Shown here in pieces: positions 35,464 through 44,666 of a stretch of DNA of 64,000 nt. A program made the position numbers and the translations under genes. The stretch spans positions 1-64,000 of the forward strand of contig MNTT01000008.1 of assembly GCA_001917135.1 (NCBI GenBank), in the 5' to 3' direction. The notes below the pieces were generated by a model. That model had not been told where the DNA came from. It was given only the letters and a program-made list of their open reading frames with translations, and did not search any database. How positions within the stretch are numbered: position 1 is the first letter of the stretch; the number at the start of each line of letters is the position of its first letter. Source of the DNA: Acetobacter sp. 46_36. GTDB lineage: Bacteria > Pseudomonadota > Alphaproteobacteria > RF32 > CAG-239.

Positions 35464-37032
35464 CTAAGCCGCAACCACGCCCGTCGCCATCGCGTAAATG
35501 GCAAACAGGGCTGCCGCAACCAATATCCATGCGGCAAAACGTTCTCCCGCGGAAAACGCCGGTTCATGCGGCGCATTCTGCCTGCGGGCATGGATAAAGA
35601 CCGGAATGCCGATTGCCATAAAGATAAGAGCCATCAGCAGGTAATTAAGCCCGGCCGCATAGATGAGCCAGAGTGCATACAGCGACCCCAGAACTGCGGA
35701 AAGCAGCGCCGTCGACCGGCGGATATAGAACCCGGACGGGTATTCGTGGTCTTCGCACAGTTTCCACAGATACATCGCGCTCGCAAAATAAGCCGGCAGC
35801 ACCATAACGCTGGTAATGCTGAGCATCGTGTTCCAAGCGTTGCCCGAAAAATATACGAGCAACATAAACACTTGCATCAGACCGCTCGTAACATACAGCG
35901 AAACCGACGGTGCCTGTGCGGCGTTTTCTTTGACAAACTCTTTCGGAAACGTGCCGTTTTCGGCCGCTGCCTGCGGAATCTGCGCCGTTACCATTGTCCA
36001 CGCCAGCCAGCTTGTCAATACCGAAATCAGCAGGCCGATGTTCATGATATACGAACCCCATTTGCCGATAACCGGTTCCAAAACCGCCGCCGTCGACGGA
36101 TTCGGCAGCTTCGACAGCTGTTCCTGGTCCATAATGCCGTACGGCAGGACTGACAGCAAAACATATATCAGCAGACAGCCGGAAAAGCCCAGCAGCGTCG
36201 CCGTGCCGACCGCTTTCGGATTCTTGGCGTGTTTAGACATCACGACCGCGCCCTCTATACCGATAAACGCCCACAGGGTAACCAACATCGTGCCCTCAAT
36301 CTGCTTCGCCAGACCTCCAAGCGAACGTTCCTGCTCGCCCCAGAAGTCGAACGAAAACCGCTCCGAGTTGAAAAATATCAGCGTTATGACGATAAAAAAC
36401 AACAGCGGCGCAATTTTTGCCACCGTGCCGATAAGGTTGATAATCGTCGCCTGCTTGATGCCTTTCAGAACCAGCGCGTTAAAGCCCCATATCAGCAACG
36501 AACCGCCGATAATGGAATAAATGCCGTTGCCGCCCGCAAAATACGGCGGAAAGAAATAATTAAGCGCATCCATCGTAATCACGGCATAACCGACGTTGCC
36601 GCAAATCTGGCACAGCCAGTACGACCACCCGATGGTAAAGCCGACATACGGGCCGAAACCTGCCCGGCTGTACATATAAATGCCCGCCGTCAAATCCGGT
36701 TTGACAACAGACAAAATGCGAAACGTATTCGCCAGAAAATAAACACCGATGCCGGTAATCAGCCAGGCCAGCAGCACCGCGCCGACCGACGCACCCGCGG
36801 CCATATTCTGCGGCAGGCTGTAAATGCCGCCGCCGATCATTGAACTGACAACCACGCCGGCCAACGCCCAAACGCCCAGCTTTCCGCCGCCGGAAGATTC
36901 GGACGTTTGCCCATGGCCGCCGGAAACGCCGGCAGCCCGTTCCGCGGAAACGCCTCCGCTTCCGCCGCCCGCGCCGCCTGCCGAAACTGGCTGAACCGCG
37001 GCGCTGTTTCTTCTATTGTCTTTAATTGCCAT
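35464..37032 (-). CDS. aaxC: APC-family amino acid antiporter, probably arginine/agmatine
   Basis: A 522-residue APC-superfamily transporter with 12 predicted helices. The first helix carries the substrate-binding glycine motif SSMIGGGIYSLP, and the sixth has LWAFIGIEGAVVMS, as in arginine/ornithine and arginine/agmatine antiporters. The first 45 residues are a Gly/Ser/Ala-rich tail that family members lack, encoded by short DNA repeats. It lies 98 bases downstream of the arginine decarboxylase, the same pairing as aaxB-aaxC in Chlamydia. The inferred job is to import arginine and export agmatine, consuming protons. AAAGGA precedes the ATG. Confidence 0.8.
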   Translation of the reverse strand: MAIKDNRRNSAAVQPVSAGGAGGGSGGVSAERAAGVSGGHGQTSESSGGGKLGVWALAGVVVSSMIGGGIYSLPQNMAAGASVGAVLLAWLITGIGVYFLANTFRILSVVKPDLTAGIYMYSRAGFGPYVGFTIGWSYWLCQICGNVGYAVITMDALNYFFPPYFAGGNGIYSIIGGSLLIWGFNALVLKGIKQATIINLIGTVAKIAPLLFFIVITLIFFNSERFSFDFWGEQERSLGGLAKQIEGTMLVTLWAFIGIEGAVVMSKHAKNPKAVGTATLLGFSGCLLIYVLLSVLPYGIMDQEQLSKLPNPSTAAVLEPVIGKWGSYIMNIGLLISVLTSWLAWTMVTAQIPQAAAENGTFPKEFVKENAAQAPSVSLYVTSGLMQVFMLLVYFSGNAWNTMLSITSVMVLPAYFASAMYLWKLCEDHEYPSGFYIRRSTALLSAVLGSLYALWLIYAAGLNYLLMALIFMAIGIPVFIHARRQNAPHEPAFSAGERFAAWILVAAALFAIYAMATGVVAA

Positions 37033-37130
37033 TGCTTTTTCCTTTGACTTAATTAATTCCGGTTAACTAAAACGGCGCCGCAAGCCCCGCTGCTCTGCCG
37101 GATTAAACCCACACTTCTTCCGGTTCGCCG

Positions 37131-37712
37131 TTAAATTTTGGCTGCCGGAGCGTGTTCGAAATTCAAAAAGCCAAGACAGGTCAGACAATAGCCGAACTGT
37201 TGTTCGATATTGATAAAGTTATGGTAAAGCTGAAAATCGCTGTGCTTTTCGACGCCGCGGATTTCCAACTCATGGTTAAGCGACTTGTTCAGCCACATCT
37301 CCGCGTGCCCCTTGGCTATATCGTCGTCAATATGGGTATCAAAATACTCAACATATTCAGCCGCCCAGCCGCCGATAAGCTCGCCGTTTTTGTCCTTGCC
37401 CCAGCAGATGCCCAGCCCGGTGGCAATCGCTTTGTGTTCGTCGCGGTTTGCGCCGTTGCCTGCCATAATGACTTCCAGCACCGCGCCGTGCTTAAATTGG
37501 TTAACTACTTTGTCAACCGGAACAATGTTGCCGTAAACTTCCTTCGGCAGCACCGACGTATAGGGAACTACGTTAAAGTTTTCAATCTTGGCCTCCATCA
37601 GCGCCGAATCATAGCAGAACGTTTCAAACGGCTGCGGCGGAATGCCTTCGTTCGCCTGTCCGGCACCGCCGGTAATAAACGCTAAAGTCGGAAATCTAAC
37701 GCCTTCTGTCAT
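37131..37712 (-). CDS. aaxB: Pyruvoyl-dependent arginine decarboxylase
   Basis: Decarboxylates arginine to agmatine using a pyruvoyl group made by self-cleavage. The 193-residue protein resembles chlamydial AaxB along its whole length: PPQPFETFCYDSAL, AKIENFNVVPYTSVLPKE, FKHGAVLEVIMAG, ICWGKDKNGELI. The Thr52-Ser53 pair in PYTSVL is the expected cleavage point, with the Ser becoming the pyruvoyl group of the larger chain. The start at 37712 is set by AGGAG, which abuts an ATG two codons upstream and therefore suits the second. It forms a unit with the antiporter; no porin gene (aaxA) is nearby. Confidence 0.92.
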   Translation of the reverse strand: MTEGVRFPTLAFITGGAGQANEGIPPQPFETFCYDSALMEAKIENFNVVPYTSVLPKEVYGNIVPVDKVVNQFKHGAVLEVIMAGNGANRDEHKAIATGLGICWGKDKNGELIGGWAAEYVEYFDTHIDDDIAKGHAEMWLNKSLNHELEIRGVEKHSDFQLYHNFINIEQQFGYCLTCLGFLNFEHAPAAKI

Positions 37713-37880
37713 TTTCATCTCCTATAAAAAATTAATTGTTAAAACAGAAGATGAAATAAACCCGATTTTTATTTTTTAAATACCGGCAGCGGCAAATTAG
37801 ACTTTCGGATAGGGTACATTGGCAGTCCTTTTCTGCTCTCCGCAACTCTCAGACTTCATTCAAACGTACCACGCCCCACA

Positions 37881-38113
37881 GCCGTCATCATTCAGGTTTC
37901 GCCCAAACGCACCTCGCTCCGTTGCCGTCATCATTCGGGCTTCGCCTAAACGCACCTCACTCCGTTGCCGTCATCATTCAGGTTTCGCCCAAACGCACCT
38001 CGCCCCGTCCTCACTCCGTTGCCGTCATCATTCAGGTTTCGCCCAAACGCACCTCGCCCCGTTACCGTCATCATTCGGGCTTCGCCCAAACGCACCTCGC
38101 CCAGCAGCCGTCA
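37881..38113. repeat. 43-bp tandem repeat that includes the ksgA stop codon
   Basis: RCCGTCA starts units at 37881, 37924, 37967, 38021, 38064 and 38107 (spacing 43, 43, 54, 43, 43). The last one is the ksgA stop itself, TGA on the minus strand. Each unit contains GGTTTCGCCCAAACGCACCT or a close variant. The 54-base step carries an 11-base partial duplication. Confidence 0.92.
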
Positions 38114-38962
38114 ATCTCCGGCCAGTGCCAGATATTGCTCCGGCGTCAGGTTCTCAGCCCTAAGCGTCGGCTCAATACCCAGCGCCGCCGCTTTTTCAAC
38201 CGCACCCGGCACGCCTTTCAAACTCTGGCGTATCATTTTGCGCCGCTGTCCGAACGCTGCTTCCGTCAGCCTTTCCACACGCTCCAAAACCTGCCGCTTC
38301 ACTGAAACGGATTTCGGCTTAAACAGCAGAACCGTTGACCAGATTTTCGGCGCCGGCACAAAGCAGGTCGGCGGCAAATCAAACAGCCGCACCACATCGC
38401 ATTGCAGCTGCGCAATAACTGAAATTCGCCCGTAATCTTTCGTTCCCGGAATCGCCGTTATCCTGTCGGCGACCTCTTTCTGAAACATCAGTGTCATACT
38501 CTTGATATTCTCAATCTGTTCCAGCCACCCGGCCAGCAAAACAACCGAAACGTTATACGGCAGATTGCTCACAATATGAAACTTTCCCTCCGTTGCCGCT
38601 TTGCCTGCCCAGTCAAATTTAAGTGCATCGCCGTTGACAATATCCAGCTGCGGATAAGCCCCCTTTATTTCGCCCAAAATCTCCAGACACCGCTCGTCCA
38701 TTTCTATCGCCGTCAGCTTTTCCGGATTCTGCCGCAGCACGGCCTGTGTCAGCCCGCCCGGACCGGGACCGACCTCGGCAACAGTTTCCCCTGCCAGGTC
38801 TTTCCGCCCCTGTGCCGCCAAAGACAACCGCATAATCTTATCGGTAATATTCCCGTCCAGCAGAAAATTCTGCCCCAGGGCTTTCTTCGCCATCAGCCCG
38901 TATTTTTCGACAAGCTCTCTCGTACTCGGCAAGGCATTTTTTCTGCCGTCTGTCCCGTCCAT
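38111..38962 (-). CDS. ksgA: 16S rRNA (adenine1518/1519-N6,N6)-dimethyltransferase
   Basis: Dimethylates two adjacent adenines in the 3' hairpin of 16S rRNA, late in 30S assembly. The 283-residue protein has KKALGQNFLLD, the SAM-binding VAEVGPGPGGLTQ, the acidic IEMDERC, NGDALKF, and the catalytic SNLPYNV. GGGAG precedes the ATG. It ends the lptF-lptD-surA-ksgA cluster. The pdxA gene that usually sits between surA and ksgA is missing. Confidence 0.95.
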   Translation of the reverse strand: MDGTDGRKNALPSTRELVEKYGLMAKKALGQNFLLDGNITDKIMRLSLAAQGRKDLAGETVAEVGPGPGGLTQAVLRQNPEKLTAIEMDERCLEILGEIKGAYPQLDIVNGDALKFDWAGKAATEGKFHIVSNLPYNVSVVLLAGWLEQIENIKSMTLMFQKEVADRITAIPGTKDYGRISVIAQLQCDVVRLFDLPPTCFVPAPKIWSTVLLFKPKSVSVKRQVLERVERLTEAAFGQRRKMIRQSLKGVPGAVEKAAALGIEPTLRAENLTPEQYLALAGD

Positions 38963-39036
38963 CTATGCTTCTCCCGTCATATTCCGCCGCACTATTTTTG
39001 CTTTTTGCCGCCGCAGCGCCAGTCCTTTTTATCGCA

Positions 39037-40155
39037 TCAGAATTTCTTTTCCACCACGGCACGGTTGCGCAAGTCGCGGATATACTTGTTTGCCATTTCA
39101 TCCGTTTTACGGTTCTGTATAAAGGTTCTGACTTCGTCTTCGTCCGGCATTTTCTGCTTATCCCGCACCGGATTATAAATCTTGTCCATTTTGAAGATAT
39201 AATAGTCGGCACGGTACGGAACCGCCTGCGACACCTGCCCTTCCTTCAAACTGCGGACGACTTTGTCAAGCGGCGCCGCCAGCTGTCCGGCCGCTACCCA
39301 GCCGAGTTTGCCGCCCGACGGGGCACTGGCGCTCTGCGAAAACTGCGCGGCATACAATTCAAAACGCGGGTCTTTCTGCAAAATCTCCACCAGCTCGCCG
39401 ATATGCTCGCCGTCCTTGCGCTTGATTACAATTTCCGAAACCATATATTTCGGCGTATTCATATCCTTTTTAATCCGGGCATATTCGTCTTTCACCTCGC
39501 GTTCAGAAACATCAGCACCGCGCCCCATGCGATTCGCCACCAGCTTGTTCCATAACAAATTCGCCTTAATCTGCGTCATAAACACATCCCTGCTGACCTG
39601 ATATTCTTTCAGCACGTTTGCAAATTTTCCGGCCGGTACGCCGTTTGACTTTTCAAAATTGCGATATGCTTCTTTAATCTCCTTATCCGAAACGTGAATT
39701 CCCTGTTTTTCGGCTTCCTGAATTTTAATTTTCTCGTCAACCGTGTTTTGCAACACCTTGTCCGACACCATTTTTTTATTCTTGTCATTAATATTAATGC
39801 CGGTCGTCAAGGCAAACAAATTGGCTCTTTCCTGCAAATCCTTGTTGGAAATCATCTCCCCGTTGATGGTCGCCGCAATCTTAAGCCCGCGCCCAAACAG
39901 GTTATAAGGGCGGAAAACAGCCTGTTCCTGCTTTACTTTGGCTTCCTGCTCGGCCTTTTCTCTCGCCTCGGCCTCAGCTTCCGCCTGCATTCTGGCTTCC
40001 TCGGCTTCTCCGCCGCCCCGCCTGAACATAATCGACTTGGAACCGGAACTGCGCACTGCCTTATCCAAATCGGAAAGGTCTATATCCGCAGCCTGAACCG
40101 GCGCCTGCACGGCAGCCCAGAAAAGTAATGCCGTAAGTGCTGTTTTTATCATCAT
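39037..40155 (-). CDS. surA: SurA-like periplasmic chaperone/peptidyl-prolyl isomerase
   Basis: A periplasmic folding factor for outer-membrane proteins. The 372-residue protein has a signal peptide (about 1-22, cleavage near AQAAD), a charged Ala/Glu helix (about 48-80), the SurA N-terminal domain starting at IAATINGEMISNKDL, and one parvulin domain at about 245-345 (YMVSEIVIKR, FSQSASAPSGGKLGW, AVPYRADYYIFKM). It has one parvulin domain where E. coli SurA has two. AAGGAG precedes the ATG pair. It lies just after lptD, whose product depends on SurA. Confidence 0.88.
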   Translation of the reverse strand: MMIKTALTALLFWAAVQAPVQAADIDLSDLDKAVRSSGSKSIMFRRGGGEAEEARMQAEAEAEAREKAEQEAKVKQEQAVFRPYNLFGRGLKIAATINGEMISNKDLQERANLFALTTGININDKNKKMVSDKVLQNTVDEKIKIQEAEKQGIHVSDKEIKEAYRNFEKSNGVPAGKFANVLKEYQVSRDVFMTQIKANLLWNKLVANRMGRGADVSEREVKDEYARIKKDMNTPKYMVSEIVIKRKDGEHIGELVEILQKDPRFELYAAQFSQSASAPSGGKLGWVAAGQLAAPLDKVVRSLKEGQVSQAVPYRADYYIFKMDKIYNPVRDKQKMPDEDEVRTFIQNRKTDEMANKYIRDLRNRAVVEKKF

Positions 40156-40196
40156 CTTCCAACTCTCCTTTTAATTTAACATTATTTCCCCGCCCC

Positions 40197-40330
40197 TCTC
40201 GCAGAAATTGTCGCTTCCTGAATTTCCGCAAAGGCAACAGTCTGCCGTTTCAGATTCTTCCGTCGCTGCTCTCGCAGAAAGCGCCGTTTCCGGAGCTTTG
40301 TCGCTCCGTTGGCGCCGACAATCGCACCGG
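40197..40330. other. Spacer between lptD and surA, weak repeats
   Basis: CTCTCGCAGAAA occurs twice (40197 and about 40274) with several GTCGCT elements. The spacer has no coding potential I can support and may be a decayed repeat array. Confidence 0.35.
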
Positions 40331-40352
40331 CAGCCGCTTTGGCCGCCCCGCG

Positions 40353-42659
40353 CTAGCTTGACCCCATGCCGCCCAGCGTCTTCAGAAAGAACGTTACGCT
40401 AAACTCATAGTCATCATCCAGCGTCGGGTCGTCATAATTATATTTTCTCGCCACAAATGCCAGCTTCAGACATTCGTCTTCATAAATCAGCTGCCCGCCG
40501 TGCTCCAGCGAACCGCCGTTGTCAGTCAGGTCGATTCGGTCATAAACGGAAACCGACCAGTCCTTCGTCAGCTTGGAATTCAGCGACAAATAGAGCTCTT
40601 TTCGTTCTCCGGCTTTGTAATATGAGTTCTGATTCGGTTGTAAATATATGTACGAAGTGTAAACATTAAATATGTCACTGCCGACTTTCGCCCCGAGTTC
40701 GCTGTATTTCAAATCAAAGTCGTCCTTGTCCAGCCGGTAGCGATAATTCAAATCCAGATAACGGTTCGGACTGGCATAAACGCGGCCGACATAATCGGAA
40801 AAACGGTTATCGTCCTCTTCGCCGTTAACGGCACGCATAAACGAACTGTTGTCGGAAAGCTGATAACTCTGGGCAATAAATGCCGACGTCCTCCCTAAGA
40901 TGTTGCCGTACGAACTCCAGTTCAAACCATAACTGACACGGCTTCCGTCATCATTGCGGTCATACCCTGCATATCTGTCCAGGCTCAAAATATTCGTATC
41001 GTCAAATTCCACATCGGCGCTGTCCGCATCGGGAATTTTTTCAATATCGTTGTCATTGTCCGGCGCCAGCACGGCCACGATAACCGGTTCCAATATCTGC
41101 CGGGTAGTTTCCGTCGCCCGAACGAACGGCAGCCGCCATTCGACGCCGACCTGCGGGAACACTCGGGCCACCGTGCCGTCATAATCTTCGTTGGTACGGT
41201 ACATATAATCGTCAACATAATATAAATCGGATTTCAACGAAGCCACAAATTTATACTGCTCGCCGTAATCGCTCGTATAAGGCAGCTCCCACGAATTTAT
41301 CATCGTCAGCCGCTGCGATTCTTCGTCATTTTCACGGTACACCGAAGCCGAACTGATATTGGTCTTAAAATAAGCCCCGTATTCGTTTGCATCGCTGATG
41401 TGCTCATACTCCATATACGGTGCCACCGTCGGCAGGCTCTTCATCCGGCTTTGAAACTCGGCATTGTTTGACGCTTTCAGATTATAACTTGTCAGCTTAT
41501 AATAATATCCTTCAATCGTTGCATAATCGCGCCCCTCAAATCGTTCAAACGCCAGTTTCGACGTCAGCCACGGGTCATCGCGTCCCTGCAAATTCATGTC
41601 TTTCAGATAAAAGACGTCGGAAACATAATTCCAGTCCAGATTGGCTACCCAGTAATCATTGATTTCATAACGCGCATCCAAAAACAAATTGCCGCGGCGT
41701 TTGGGACGATTAAACGTCTTATAATCAACGTTATTATAGTCTTTGCCGTCGTCTTCAAGATAAGTTCCCTCGGCTTTGATTTCGCCGTTATAAAAATACT
41801 GGCGATACTGTCCTCCGAGCACCACGCCGCGGTCAGTCGTAAAATACGGCGACAAAATAACATCGGTATGGTCGGAAACGTTCCAGAAATACGTCGGCTG
41901 GATATACTGTCCCGTATAGGATGTACTCCCCATAGACGTCATCAAAAGCCCCGAACGGCGCTTAACCTCCGGCGACGGATGGCTGAGAAACGGCGTATAA
42001 AACACCGGAATGTTCTTGACCCGCAAAACCGCATCATTGTAATTGATATTCTGTCCCGCTGCGTCATAGCTGACCTTGCGCGCATCAATCTGCCACAGCG
42101 GCGATTTCCCCTGGCAGACATCGCAGGCCGTATACGACGCATTGCGCATCTGTTTGTTATCGTTGGTCTTTTTGACAAACGTATCCGCCCATATCCGCGA
42201 TTCATCACGCATAATCACTTTAACCTTATTGACGTCCGCCCGTTTCATCCTCTCCGAAAGCGTAATCCTGTCGGTATAAAGCACGCTGCCGTCAGCTTCG
42301 GTCAAAATCGCATTGCCTTCCGCCACGATAATATCTTTTTTCTGGTCATACCACAGCCGGTCGCAGACCAGTTCCATATTTCCGCGGGTAACGATAACAT
42401 TGCCGACTGCCGTAATCACGGCATTGGCTTCGTCCGTCTCCATCTCGTCGGCTGAAAAATATATTTCCGGCTCTTCTTCTTTTTTGTTTTCGCTCAAAGA
42501 CGGCATAATATCCGTCATATTGCCGGGACTGAACTCGGCTTTCGGAGTAACTTCCGTATCCTTGCGCACAATAGCGCCGGCCTCGGGTTCGTTTGCTGCC
42601 TGCAGCGGAAAAGCCAGCATGGTCAAAACCGCCGCCGCGGCCCACGGATTAAGCTTCAT
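40353..42659 (-). CDS. lptD: LPS-assembly outer-membrane protein LptD
   Basis: Final acceptor of LPS and its outer-membrane translocon. About 768 residues: a signal peptide (1-22), a periplasmic OstA/beta-jellyroll domain starting near IYFSADEMETDEANAVITAVG, then a beta-barrel from about residue 200 on with alternating aromatic strands. The CQGKSPLWQIDA and NIPVFYTPFLSHPSPEVKRRSGLL motifs are strongly characteristic. A CDVC pair near 175 may provide the disulfide cysteines, with another Cys near the C-terminus. The ATG at 42659 has AAGGAG upstream and overlaps the lptF end by 11 bases. Confidence 0.93.
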   Translation of the reverse strand: MKLNPWAAAAVLTMLAFPLQAANEPEAGAIVRKDTEVTPKAEFSPGNMTDIMPSLSENKKEEEPEIYFSADEMETDEANAVITAVGNVIVTRGNMELVCDRLWYDQKKDIIVAEGNAILTEADGSVLYTDRITLSERMKRADVNKVKVIMRDESRIWADTFVKKTNDNKQMRNASYTACDVCQGKSPLWQIDARKVSYDAAGQNINYNDAVLRVKNIPVFYTPFLSHPSPEVKRRSGLLMTSMGSTSYTGQYIQPTYFWNVSDHTDVILSPYFTTDRGVVLGGQYRQYFYNGEIKAEGTYLEDDGKDYNNVDYKTFNRPKRRGNLFLDARYEINDYWVANLDWNYVSDVFYLKDMNLQGRDDPWLTSKLAFERFEGRDYATIEGYYYKLTSYNLKASNNAEFQSRMKSLPTVAPYMEYEHISDANEYGAYFKTNISSASVYRENDEESQRLTMINSWELPYTSDYGEQYKFVASLKSDLYYVDDYMYRTNEDYDGTVARVFPQVGVEWRLPFVRATETTRQILEPVIVAVLAPDNDNDIEKIPDADSADVEFDDTNILSLDRYAGYDRNDDGSRVSYGLNWSSYGNILGRTSAFIAQSYQLSDNSSFMRAVNGEEDDNRFSDYVGRVYASPNRYLDLNYRYRLDKDDFDLKYSELGAKVGSDIFNVYTSYIYLQPNQNSYYKAGERKELYLSLNSKLTKDWSVSVYDRIDLTDNGGSLEHGGQLIYEDECLKLAFVARKYNYDDPTLDDDYEFSVTFFLKTLGGMGSS

Positions 42660-43770
42660 TTTCAATCTCCTTCGCGCGCTTTCTGCGAAACGTCGGCGTT
42701 TTCCAAAGCAGCCAGCCGGCAATCAACAGCGGCAAAAAGCAGTTAACATACATCAGCGCCACAATCCACTCGTACCGGCGCGCCATATTCGCAAACGTCA
42801 TATCCAGCGCCTGCACCAGTATCATAGCCAAAATAGAAACCGTAATGACTTTCCCCTGCCCCCGGCGGTTGAAATTCGAAATCAGCAGCCCCGTACAGGC
42901 CAGCAACGCAAAAACCAGATTAAACCACGGCGCCAGCAGCCGGCGATGCGCCTCAGCCTTAAACGCACGCGCATCCTTTTCGGAAACTTCCGGCTTTTCT
43001 GCTTCGGCAAACAATTCGGAGATGCTCCGCTCCCGCACGCTCTTATCTTTTTTGCGCGCAACCGAAACATCGCCGAAATCGACGACATAATCGTCAAACG
43101 TCATTGATGAAAACTGTCCGCTTTTTTTGTTCATAACCTGACGCGTGCCGTTCTTCAACAGAATTTTCGGCCCGATATCCGTATATTCCAGCATACCGCT
43201 TTCCGCCACCGTAACCACCTTTTCCGCCGGATTTTTGCCGTCGCTGACCAAAATGCCCTTAACCGTCCCGTCATCAAGAAACTTGTCGATAAAAATTGTC
43301 ATATTGTTTTTAAAAGACGTAAAAGCCCCTTCGCGCAGCATCATTTTGGAAAAGCTGTTTTTAACCTCATATTCCAAATCGCGAAACTTCCCCTCCGCCG
43401 CCGGAATGCCGACATTCAGCACAAAGACGTTAAACAGCGCCAACACCGCGCCGACCAGCAATGCCGCCCGGGCAATGACGACCGAACTGATGCCCACCGC
43501 TTTCATCACCACCAGCTCGCTGTCGGTAATCAGGCGGTTATAAACAAACATCACCGCCACAAACAGTGCAATCGGCGACAGGATGGTAAACACCCGCGGC
43601 ATTAAAAGCGATGTCATCTCCACAAACAGATAAACCGGCAGCCCCTTGTCCGTTACCATTTCGACAAACCGGAGCGACTGCGTCAGCCACAGCATGGACA
43701 TCAGGGAAAGCGCCACCAGCAGAAAACCGGTTATAATCTGCTTGGCTATATAGGTATCTAATTTTTTCAT
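42649..43770 (-). CDS. lptF: LPS export permease (YjgP/YjgQ family), LptF type
   Basis: Inner-membrane half of the LptB2FG transporter that extracts LPS from the inner membrane. The 373-residue protein has six predicted helices in a 3+3 layout with a periplasmic jellyroll domain between them (about 130-260). The N-terminal part, with WLTQSLRFVEMVTDKGLP and LSPIALFVAVMFVYNRL, matches LptF better than LptG. AGGTTT precedes the ATG. It heads the lptF-lptD-surA-ksgA cluster; the LptG partner is not in the window. Confidence 0.85.
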   Translation of the reverse strand: MKKLDTYIAKQIITGFLLVALSLMSMLWLTQSLRFVEMVTDKGLPVYLFVEMTSLLMPRVFTILSPIALFVAVMFVYNRLITDSELVVMKAVGISSVVIARAALLVGAVLALFNVFVLNVGIPAAEGKFRDLEYEVKNSFSKMMLREGAFTSFKNNMTIFIDKFLDDGTVKGILVSDGKNPAEKVVTVAESGMLEYTDIGPKILLKNGTRQVMNKKSGQFSSMTFDDYVVDFGDVSVARKKDKSVRERSISELFAEAEKPEVSEKDARAFKAEAHRRLLAPWFNLVFALLACTGLLISNFNRRGQGKVITVSILAMILVQALDMTFANMARRYEWIVALMYVNCFLPLLIAGWLLWKTPTFRRKRAKEIENEA

Positions 43771-43998
43771 AAACCTAAAGTTATCTCATTAAAACTTATT
43801 TTTCAAACTTTATTTTTAGAATCTCTACGTTTAAAAATGCTTAAGAAAATCTTTTAAATTAAAATATTTAGAACGTTGCGCCTCTGTATCCGGATTATCC
43901 GGTTTTCTCTCTTTTCGCCGTCTTTCCGTTTCACCATCTTTTTACACTGAAAGCTCCCGGAATACAGGCACCTAAAAAACTGTTTACTTTTCTTCTGA
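43771..43998. other. AT-rich spacer, no gene seen
   Basis: Divergent promoter region between lptF and the next gene. It is AT-rich near lptF, with no convincing open frame or hairpin. Confidence 0.5.
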
Positions 43999-44027
43999 TT
44001 GCAATATACTTGGCGGCAGTAAATAAT
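43999..44027 (+). promoter_or_regulatory. Candidate promoter
   Basis: TTGCAA, a 17-base spacer and AATAAT, 61 bases before the next ATG. Confidence 0.45.
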
Positions 44028-44088
44028 TATTCTGTAAATTTGAGGATCCGGTCAAATAAAGCCTCGCAGTCAATCCCCCGGTACAATT

Positions 44089-44604
44089 ATGAACGAAATG
44101 GTTATATTTTATGTTTTGTTTTCCATAACTGTTGTTCTTTTCATCCTATTGCTCTTAACATTTTTCAGCTGGGAACGATGGAAAACGAACTTCAGAAAAG
44201 AACTCGCTTTCCGCCCTGCCGATGTAAGCGACTATACAATCCCCCGATATGTCTATGCAAACGGCAGTGAAAGTCCTGAATATGAACCGGAAAACGGGCG
44301 TATCGTCGGTTATCGCATTGCCCCGAACTTGGTCATCAACAGCCATATATACACAGGTACCAGTTTGCGGCTTTGCCAAAACTATATGCTCCGCCATCTG
44401 CTTCAGGAAAAAGATGTGCTGTTACTTGAGGAAAACTTAAACGCTCTGCATTCGTTAAGAGCAAAATCCGGAGAAAAACCTTTAAGCTTTGCCTGTTTCT
44501 GGGCAAAAAAGAACGGTTTTCCGGTTATTATTAATTTGGAAAAAAATCAATATTGGACGGTATCAGACGAACAGAAAACCTATCCGGCCATTTTAAAGTA
44601 CTAA
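44089..44604 (+). CDS. Hypothetical membrane-anchored protein
   Basis: A 171-residue protein with one N-terminal hydrophobic helix (about 4-23) followed by a soluble domain of no recognised family. That domain contains a strand-rich stretch (YVYANGSES, IVGYRIAPNLVINSHIY) and a helix rich in Leu/Glu (LLLEENLNALHSLR). The ribosome binding site is weak; another ATG lies three codons in. It has a plausible promoter and a strong shared terminator, so it is probably expressed as a single gene. Function unknown. Confidence 0.55.
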   Translation: MNEMVIFYVLFSITVVLFILLLLTFFSWERWKTNFRKELAFRPADVSDYTIPRYVYANGSESPEYEPENGRIVGYRIAPNLVINSHIYTGTSLRLCQNYMLRHLLQEKDVLLLEENLNALHSLRAKSGEKPLSFACFWAKKNGFPVIINLEKNQYWTVSDEQKTYPAILKY

Positions 44605-44611
44605 ATCAAAA

Positions 44612-44646
44612 AAGCAGGGTTTCCTCCCCGGAACCCTGCTTAAATT
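44612..44646. terminator. Bidirectional terminator (grpE and converging gene)
   Basis: AAGCAGGGTT and AACCCTGCTT form a 10-bp perfect stem around a 10-base loop. On the minus strand six T follow, giving a strong grpE terminator; on the plus strand the tail is AAATTT. Confidence 0.85.
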
Positions 44647-44666
44647 TAATACATTATCAATCCGTA

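Noticed and set aside
37881..38113. CRISPR-like regular array
   Set aside because: There are no unique spacers: the whole 43-base unit repeats, one copy is part of ksgA, and no cas genes are near.
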